This document shows, in pieces, positions 57,061-64,000 of a stretch of DNA of 64,000 nt (position 1 is the first letter of the stretch; every line of letters begins with the position of its first letter). The position numbers and the translations under genes were made by a program. The stretch comes from Papilionanthe hookeriana x Papilionanthe teres (taxonomy: Eukaryota; Streptophyta; Magnoliopsida; Asparagales; Orchidaceae), in contig CM040427.1 in NCBI GenBank assembly GCA_022702705.1, positions 73,709,283 through 73,773,282 of the forward strand. The letters run 5' to 3'. Under the pieces are notes generated by a model. The model did no database searches. It was given only the letters and a program-made list of their open reading frames with translations, and had not been told where the DNA came from.

Positions 57061-59686
57061 ATACCATTTAACATTTTAAGCTTTAATTCATTTAAGGATT
57101 ATCCTCTTTTAATTTTATTTAATTTATTTAATTTGAATTATTATTTTAATTTTTAATTAAGAACTAAATATTATTGAAGTGACTCATTTAGGGATTTTTA
57201 AATTAAAGAATAAATATCCTCTTAATAATATCCCTATTTTAATAATCCAAATTTAAATATATATATTCTTTCCAAAATTTAAATTATTTAATTAATTAGA
57301 GTTTCATTTTGATATTTTCAAAGTGTTTAATGGGTTTCTACCCTTTTAATTTCCCTAAGTTTCAATCATCCAAGAAAAAGTTAAAATCAAATATTTTACC
57401 CTCCATTTTGATTAAACCTAAAGTTTTAATTAAGGGTTAAAATTCTTAATTACCTTTATGCCCTTTTAGGCTTATTTATTTCATAACTCACTAAATTGAG
57501 CTCAAATGAATTTGAAATTTTTGTGTCACCTCACTCACATGTAAATTAAGACATTAGAGGAGAAAAATGTGATTTTTTTGACTTTAATTTATTTATATAA
57601 TTATTTTTAGTAGAAAATAGGGGTTTTCAAGGAAAATTCAACAACATGACCAAGGTAAAGTTTATGTCCTTAAGAAAATTATGAGATATTTCTAATGACC
57701 AGAGGACCACTTGAACCAATTTTTGTGATTTTTTGAATTATATTTTATTTATTAGAATTATTTTGAGTTTTAGAGTATTAATTAATTTTAAAATAAAATA
57801 AAAAATGAAAAATAGATTTTATATTTTTCTTAAATTTCTCTGACCTCGAAGAGTCCAGAGAATCAAATTTTATAATTTTCTAATTTTTCTTTGATTTATT
57901 AGAACTATTTTAGTGAAAAAGGTTGAAAATTCATTTTTTTAATATTAAAAATTACATTAAGCCTTTAAAATTCAATATCTTATCCTAGGGACTTAGGAAA
58001 AATATTTGGTTTGTTCCTAAGTGATTATGAGTCAAAATGTGCTTTTTTTATGATTTTTAATATTTTTGTGATTTTTATTATTTTTTAATTATTAAAATAT
58101 TAAAATATTGTGAAAAATCAACTTTTTTAGAAAATTTCAATTTTAATTTTTCTGAACTCCCCTGATATTAGAGAAGCTCCAAAACCATTTTTGTGAATTT
58201 TTGAAAAGTATTTTTGGAGTTATGGATTTTTAAAGTTTCATCTTGCTTATGAGGTTTAATCAATCCATTTAGTGGGGTTCATCAAGTCCAATTGATTTCA
58301 AAATTTTATGTAAGGTTCCTCTAACCCTAAAGAGCAATGGAGAATTGTTTTCAAGTCAATTTAGTGTGTGGTTAAACCTAATTAATTCAAATTCAATTTT
58401 GGGAGTTTAGGCCAATTAAGGTTATTATGAATGAATTAACTCAAAAAATATTTTTCATAGGGTCCCCTGGTCCTAAGAAACATCACCAAATTTTCCTAGA
58501 ATTTATTTTACAATATGCTAATTATTGGAATTAAAATACCTAAAACAGGAACATGAACTTGAAAAATCAATAATTTTTCACAGAGATGGCCTCTGACCTT
58601 GAAAAATTCAGGGAATGTTTACAAGATCAGAGGCTTCAAAAGCCCTATGGTCTCATGCCATGGTGAATTGTCTTTGCAAATGGAGAATCAAAATATTGGA
58701 AACAGTAAATAAATTATTAAAAATAAAATACCCATCCAATTAACTTGATTTCTTTTACACATTATTTTCCTTTATTCACTGAGCAAGAGGGTATTTTTAT
58801 TTTATTTTTGTGATTTTTCTATGCAAAGATATAAATTTTTGAAGTTCTGGTATTTAAATAAATCCAAAAAAATTCTAATTTCCTACTTATCCGACTCGGC
58901 GCCGCGTCATCCTCGTCCGAATCGAAAGCCCACGCGTCGCTTTGTAATTCGGCGCCGCCATCTGACTCAGCGCTCTGGGGGCCCGCGGTTCACATAACAT
59001 TCCCTGGTCCGGCGCAATCTAAACAGTCCGCTCGATACACGCGCGATCCAACGGCTCCTGGTCATCGTCTACGACTGGTGTGCACCCGTGACCGTCCATA
59101 TTCAAACCCTAATATCTCTCTCGATTCTCAATGGATTTTCGAGTTCTAATACTCTATGGATTCGTCTTGAAGAGACGAACACATCCATATGGTTTATAAG
59201 CTATGAAATTAACCCAAAGAAAATGGAGAATCTCCAGGAGCACGGGAAGAGGAGTGAGTTCATACCTTTGCTCAGAGAAGTGAAGCTTCGATCTGAGAGT
59301 TGTTTCACCTTCGATTGTGTCCAAGCAAGCTCCAGATGAAGTCTCTGGCTCTGTGGAATTGTCTAAGTATGAAAGTGACCAGACCCGATTTCAAAGCTTG
59401 GAGGCCGGAGCAGCCGGGTGGCCCGGAGAGGGGGCTTTCACTGGGGAACTCTTTCTCTAGGTCCTGTGCAGGTGTGGGTGAGTTTAATTTGGATTTGGTG
59501 GAGGTTCCAGAGGTGTCCTGGTTTTTGGGTGGATTTTCAACTCAGAAATTGAGCTCTGTTAATGGGGTTTAGGGCAAAGGAACACTGGGAATCAATTGCT
59601 CTGGGTTAGGAGAAGGTCCTGGAGCAATTTTGGCAGAGTTTCCTTAAGGTATCGTTCATCACCTTGTTTGGCCGAGAGGTGAGTGG

Positions 59687-59696
59687 GTTTAAATAG
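59687..59696 (-). promoter_or_regulatory. Putative sense TATA box of LTR C
   Basis: Sense CTATTTAAAC, the same as in LTR A and B despite general divergence. Confidence 0.5.
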
Positions 59697-62053
59697 AGGA
59701 GGCTGGAGGGCCTCCCAAGGGGGTTTAATGGCTTGGATCAACTGCCCTGACCAAGGGAAGAATAGCCACAGTGGCCATTGGGCATGGGACAGCTCAACAA
59801 GTGAAATTTGAAATTTTAGCTCACATGGAGCTCTCGGCCATGGTGTTTTCCGGCGGCCTGGTGGCTGGCCGGCCAGGGTCAGGTCACTGTTGTCATCAGG
59901 GAGGTCAGTGCTTGAGGTTTGTGAGTTCTATTGGCAAATGCCAAGTGTAAAGGAGTTGAATCAAAGTGGAAGGGGGACGGGCTCATTTTGGGCTTGGTTT
60001 GGTCAAATGCATGCTTTAGGCTTGGTGCACCTCCCCAAGGCCTGATTTTGGGCTGAGGAAAATCAGCGAGTTCAGCCAAGAGAAGGTGGTGAAGTCTACA
60101 TCAAGGATTAGGTTGCTAACTTGGTTTAGTGTGTATCATGGATGAGGTTAAAAAAGCTTAAGGAAGGCTTAAGAAAGGGGCCCCTCCATTTGCCATAAAT
60201 GACATGGTGAGGTGTCAAAACTCTCATGGCTTTATATGGCTTGCAAATGGCTCACATTTGGCTTACATTTGGCTTGGAAAAAGGTTGGCTTGTTTCATGA
60301 AAAAGGGTTTTAAGGATTTTTGGTATTTAGGGGTAATTTGGCACATGGCTTAGTTTAGAAAAATTCAATGATGAATCTGAAACATAGGGAATGATTTAAT
60401 TAAATGGATGATGAGATGAAAGTGTCATGTAGGCTTTGGATTGATTTTGGGCTTTTTGAAATCATTTTGGATGGGCTTTTAAAGTGGTTTTAATGAAATG
60501 GGCTTTTAGATTTCAAGATAGACTTTTGGATGAAAATTTTGTAAAAGACTATGCCAAATAAATGTTGGGTTTAGTTTAGGGATGTTTCATGAATGGTTTG
60601 GAATCAATTTGGTGTGATTTGGAGTAGAATTGGGTTGAATTTGGGCTTTTTTGGTAAAGGGGCCAAAGTGGGTCAAATTGGGCTAACTTGGGCTAAGGTT
60701 GGACTAATGTTGGATTTGATGTAAAATTAATGTTGAAAAATATTTATGGGAGTGTTACAAAGAGTTTTCAACTTTGGTTGGGCTCTAATTTTGGGATTTG
60801 GGCCCATTTGGGTTAGGTTTGGGCTTAGGTCAATAATGGGGATTTTGACATTGGGTTAGGTTAGGGTGGTGTTTAGGTTCAAATTTGGGGCAAATATTGT
60901 TAGTGTTTTATTTGTGGGAATGTTAGGAGGGTTTTAGAAAATGATTGGGGCCAATTGGAGTTGCATTGGGCTAGGTCTGGGCTAGGTTTGGGTCATGGGT
61001 CAAAATTGGGCCTTAAGCCCCAAATTGGAATTGGGCCCAAATTTCAAACAAATTGGACTTGGATTTGGTCTAAATTGATATTGGGGATATTGAATTGAAG
61101 TTTAGAATTGAATTGGACCAAAATTGAGGTCAATTGTGGTGGTTTGGTTTGACATTGGGTTCACTTAGGTTTAAAATAGGTCAAATTGGGGGTTTTGGCA
61201 AAAGTGGGGTAAATTGGAAAAATTGGCCAATGGTGTAGTTGAACAAAATAAAATTGGAAATATTTGGGATTTTCTGAAATTTTCTGGTAATTTTTTAGAA
61301 TTTTTGGATTTTTGGGGTAAAAGGGTATTTTGGTAATTTTGGGGGGTTTAGGGATATTTTTGGAAATTTTGGTATTTTTGGCCAAAGATGGTCAATTTGA
61401 GTGGGGGGAAATGTTTAGGATTGATCTTGAGGAATTTTGGGTAATTTAGGTGATTTTGCAAATTTTGGGTCATTTCAAGGGTATTTGGTAGGTATGGTGG
61501 GTTCGAGGCCCCGGGTGTCAAAAATTGAAATTTTGGAAAAATGAAGATTGGTCAAGTTTGAGTGAAATGGAATAATTTTGATTGAGCCATGAAGCCATAT
61601 TAAGCCCATATGAGCCATGAGAGGACTCATTTGATATGTTGTTCCTAACCCTCTTAGCCAGGGGCTTAGGGGTTAAGGACCATCCATATGAATCACCTAC
61701 ATGAGTCAGGAAGTCAAGTTGGGTGAGAGTGTGGTTTTAGGACTTGGAATGTGTGTGAGAGTGTAGTGTATGTACAAGTCAACCCTCACCAGACCAGGCC
61801 ATCCAGGGTATTCCTAAGGCCAAAAAGTCCTAGGGGAACTTATCCTTTAAACCTCCACATTTGATTTCAACTCTCTAGGTGATTAGGGGTCTACAATCAA
61901 GCTTGTGGGGTTTGCAGGGAGTTGAAGTAGTTTGAATTTCTAATTGGTGGGTTCCATTTCTAGTCCTCTAAGATTAGTTAAAGGAAAAGCCTAAGGCTAG
62001 ATCCTAAGTACTAAACAGAGAAGCAAAAGACCTCACCAAAATTGAGGTCAACA

Positions 62054-62646
62054 CGGTCCTATTGTTTGGGAGCTGAAGTGTAGATGTTAGCCCTCAGGCA
62101 AGGGGAACGTGAGAGCTCTGAAGTGGCAGCCAGTATCCTCCCGACCTAGCCACAAATTCAGTAACCAAACATAGGATTAGTCAATGTTATTTGCACCTGG
62201 ACCAAAGGGTAAAGAATAGGAATGCTCCTATTTGGCACAATATAATTCTAAACTCATTTAATTATTTATTCACCTAATCCTCTTAACAAGGAGAAAGATA
62301 CTTTTATAAATTGACTTATATAATCTGTCTTTTAAGTATTAGTTTTCAGTTTAAGCGTTCTTCAATTTTCGTATATTATACTAAAATAGATTAGTAATCT
62401 GTTGTTACTAAAAATTAGTCTTTAAATCTCTAACTTCCCTGTGGGATCGATATCTAGGACTCCAATAGAGCACTTTATTACTTGAGCGATACGTATACTT
62501 GCGTTGATTAAAGGGGAGGGAGTACAATTGCTATTTTACTTTGAAAAACATTTACAACTTATTAAGCTTAACAATTATATACATCCTTCTAATTATTACC
62601 CTACTCTCCCCCGAGGTTGAATTCTTATATTTGCGATCGGAGGTCA
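62054..62646 (+). repeat. Athila-like 5' LTR, right part (starts with the TSD copy)
   Basis: CGGTC duplication (62,054-62,058), then CTATTGTTTGGGAGCTGAAG and onward, matching the element X LTR in reverse complement, including CTGTGGGATCGATATCTAGG. Beyond ACTTGCGTTGATTAAA (62,510) it is unlike element X. The LTR end is placed at GGAGGTCA (62,646) because the primer site follows 6 nt later; the end could be somewhat earlier. Confidence 0.7.
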
Positions 62647-62652
62647 AGTTTT

Positions 62653-62670
62653 TAGCACCGTTGCCGGGGA
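62653..62670 (+). promoter_or_regulatory. Primer binding site, tRNA-Asp type
   Basis: TAGCACCGTTGCCGGGGA, two mismatches from the TGGCGCCGTTGCCGGGGA typical of Athila elements, which pairs with the 3' end of tRNA-Asp. It fixes the plus orientation of this element. 62,671-62,760 is AT-rich leader. Confidence 0.8.
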
Positions 62671-62761
62671 AGTAAAGTAATTATTCAATTAAAAATATAT
62701 ATAAATATATAATTGTAATTACTAGAGTAACGGACTATTTTATTATTATTGTTAGTTGTGT

Positions 62762-62848
62762 ATGCGTAAATTTGGAACCGAAAGTTTAATACCTTACAAT
62801 TCAGAATTAGAGCGCACTATTAAAAGAATTAGAAAAGAGAAATCATAA
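62762..62848 (+). pseudogene. Athila-like gag N-terminal piece in another frame (28 codons)
   Basis: ATG..TAA frame containing ESLIPYNSELERTIKRIRKE, resembling the short LIPFDPEIER-type N-terminus found at the start of many plant Athila-type gag proteins. It ends 11 nt before the main gag ATG and lies in a different frame. This is either a frameshift that has detached the N-terminus or a genuine upstream ORF. Confidence 0.5.
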
Positions 62849-62859
62849 AACTAAATCAA

Positions 62860-64000
62860 ATGGCAAATAATCCAGAAATTGAAAATATGAACCAATCAAG
62901 ACCTTTGAAAGATTACGCTAACCCTACATTAGATGAAATTCACTTAACTATTCAAAACCCTGATGTAGCGGCTAACTCATTTGAGCTTAAACCTGCAATT
63001 ATCCAAATGGTACAGAATAATCAATTTAGTGGTTCACCCAATGAAGATCCTAATTTACATCTTGCGAGTTTTTTAGAGTTATGTGCTACTTTTAGATATG
63101 ACGGAGTATCTAATGACGCCATTAGACTTAGGCCATTTCCTTTTTCTTTAAGGGATAAGGCTAAGATGTGGTTAAATTCATTAGCACCTGGATCAATTAA
63201 AACTTGGGGAGAATTATCACAAAAATTTCTATACAAATATTTTCCTCCCTCAAAAACTGCAAAACTTAGAAATGATATAACTTCTTTTAGTCAGTTTGAC
63301 GAAGAATCAATATATGAAGCTTGGGAGAGATTTAAAAATCTTCTTAGGAAATGCCCACACCATGCATTACCAGATTGGTTAATTATACAAACTTTTTATA
63401 ATGGTTTACTAGGATCTCTTAGATCGATCATTGATACTGCTGCTGGAGGTTCATTAATGTCAAAACCTTTTGATGAAGCTTATTCATTAATTGAAGAAAT
63501 GACTACTAATAATTTTCAATGGCCTTCTGAAAGGTTAAATCCTAAAAAAATAGCCAGTATACATGATTTTGATGCAATATCTATGTTAGCTTCTCAAATT
63601 GCTGCTATATCTAATAAATTAGATCATTTTGGAATGAATTATTCTCCTAATATAACAGAAGAAAATTTAACTGGACAACTTATCGATGCTCAATCTTCAT
63701 ATGAAACTATAAATGCTGTTAACAATAGACCCAATAATCCTTATGCAAATTATTATAACCCTGGGTGGAAAAATTATCCAAATTTTAATTGGAATAACAA
63801 TTCTGCTAATCAGCAATGGATGAACAATTCAGTAAACCCAGTAGGAAATCCTTCTAACCAAGAAAATTCTAATTTTAAACCTTCTTATCCACCTGGATTT
63901 AATAATAACTCTCAATATAAAGATAAGAAGTTATCTATGGAAGAATTAATATTAAATATGGGTCAACATTTACAGAATCAAGGTAGTCAGTTACAAATTC
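62860..64000 (+). CDS. Athila-like Gag, partial (open to the window end)
   Basis: An uninterrupted frame from ATG 62,860 to the last base, 380 codons with no stop. Residues about 65-185 form the retrotransposon gag domain: LHLASFLELCATFRYDGVSN, FPFSLRDKAKMWLNSLAPGS, WGELSQKFLYKYFPPSKTAK and YEAWERFKNLLRKCPHHALP. Then follows an Asn-rich region (PNNPYANYYNPGWKNYPNF). It would form the particle of this element, with protease, RT and integrase expected beyond the window. The open frame suggests this element is younger than its neighbours. Start chosen at the first ATG of the frame that precedes the conserved region. Confidence 0.9.
   Translation, partial: MANNPEIENMNQSRPLKDYANPTLDEIHLTIQNPDVAANSFELKPAIIQMVQNNQFSGSPNEDPNLHLASFLELCATFRYDGVSNDAIRLRPFPFSLRDKAKMWLNSLAPGSIKTWGELSQKFLYKYFPPSKTAKLRNDITSFSQFDEESIYEAWERFKNLLRKCPHHALPDWLIIQTFYNGLLGSLRSIIDTAAGGSLMSKPFDEAYSLIEEMTTNNFQWPSERLNPKKIASIHDFDAISMLASQIAAISNKLDHFGMNYSPNITEENLTGQLIDAQSSYETINAVNNRPNNPYANYYNPGWKNYPNFNWNNNSANQQWMNNSVNPVGNPSNQENSNFKPSYPPGFNNNSQYKDKKLSMEELILNMGQHLQNQGSQLQI

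Larger units (their letters stand above)
54566..62053 (-). repeat. Solo LTR of the giant Tat/Ogre-like family (LTR C, 7488 bp)
   Basis: Begins TGTCGGCATATTTTTAG, ends GAGGTCAACA, and follows LTR A and B through their full length: GTTGCCTACAGAAATTGTCGG, GCACCGTTATTTTCATCG, the telo-box at 59,104, sense TATA at 59,687 and the TGGGCY-rich U3. More diverged from A and B than they are from each other. No interior sequence follows. A perfect 5-bp target duplication shows that it is a complete insertion reduced by LTR-LTR recombination. Confidence 0.93.

Noticed and set aside
63021..63236. Minus-strand 71-codon frame near the right end
   Set aside because: It lies opposite the intact Athila-like gag frame, which has clear gag features; a shadow.
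1..64000. tRNA or rRNA genes, CRISPR arrays, bacterial-type operons
   Set aside because: None recognised; the tRNA-like matches are primer binding sites of retroelements, and the genome type is plant nuclear.

Overview
The window is nuclear DNA of a seed plant, almost certainly an angiosperm with a repeat-rich genome. It is AT-rich, nearly all of it is nested LTR retrotransposons of plant Ty3/gypsy lineages (Tat/Ogre-like and Athila-like), and the one recognisable host sequence is the intron-containing 3' part of a plastid-type beta-ketoacyl-ACP synthase I gene. The species cannot be named from the sequence.

Layout. 1-12.3 kb: the decayed minus-strand interior of an old Tat-like element ('element 1'), with reverse transcriptase at 1-1265 and protease/gag at 9194-12,2xx. 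It is split by a second retroelement ('element X', 1266-9193), which has two LTRs of Athila-related type, two tandem gag-like genes, no reverse transcriptase and no visible primer binding site. 12.5-16.3 kb and 43.9-45.7 kb: the two halves of an LTR of element 1, split by a giant Tat/Ogre-like element at 16,317-43,879. That element is 27.6 kb long, with LTRs of 7436 and 7353 bp. 45.7-48.2 kb: a stub of RT and a second element 1-type LTR. 48.2-53.6 kb: lower-repeat DNA with the KAS I fragment (49,473-50,364) and a possible CACTA transposon relic. 53.6-64 kb: the 5' end of a plus-strand Athila-like element (LTR, tRNA-Asp-type primer site, gag open to the window end). Its LTR is split by a 7488-bp solo LTR of the giant family with a perfect 5-bp target duplication.

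The giant element reads on the minus strand: 5' LTR (right), primer site matching the tRNA-Arg type used by Ogre elements, ORF1, gag, protease, reverse transcriptase, RNase H, a second archaeal-type RNase H (hallmark of the Tat lineage), integrase, then an extra sense-strand gene before the 3' LTR. The extra gene is the main find. It encodes a basic N-terminal part that opens like ORF1, followed by a near-complete AlkB-type Fe(II)/2-oxoglutarate dioxygenase domain of the plant ALKBH9 type (RNA N6-methyladenine demethylases), with HxD, distal His and R-x5-R all present. The present copy is dead: six in-frame stop codons and one frameshift. Its start, like that of ORF1, is preceded by a good splice-acceptor sequence, suggesting expression from spliced RNA. 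An RNA demethylase carried by a retrotransposon would act on the element's own RNA or on host silencing and decay of it; this is inference.

Other points: a 96-bp higher-order tandem repeat in the giant element's 3' untranslated region, GC-rich arrays with DRE-like cores upstream of TATA in the Athila/X LTRs, and telo-box plus site II-like motifs in the giant LTRs. No tRNA, rRNA or CRISPR was seen.
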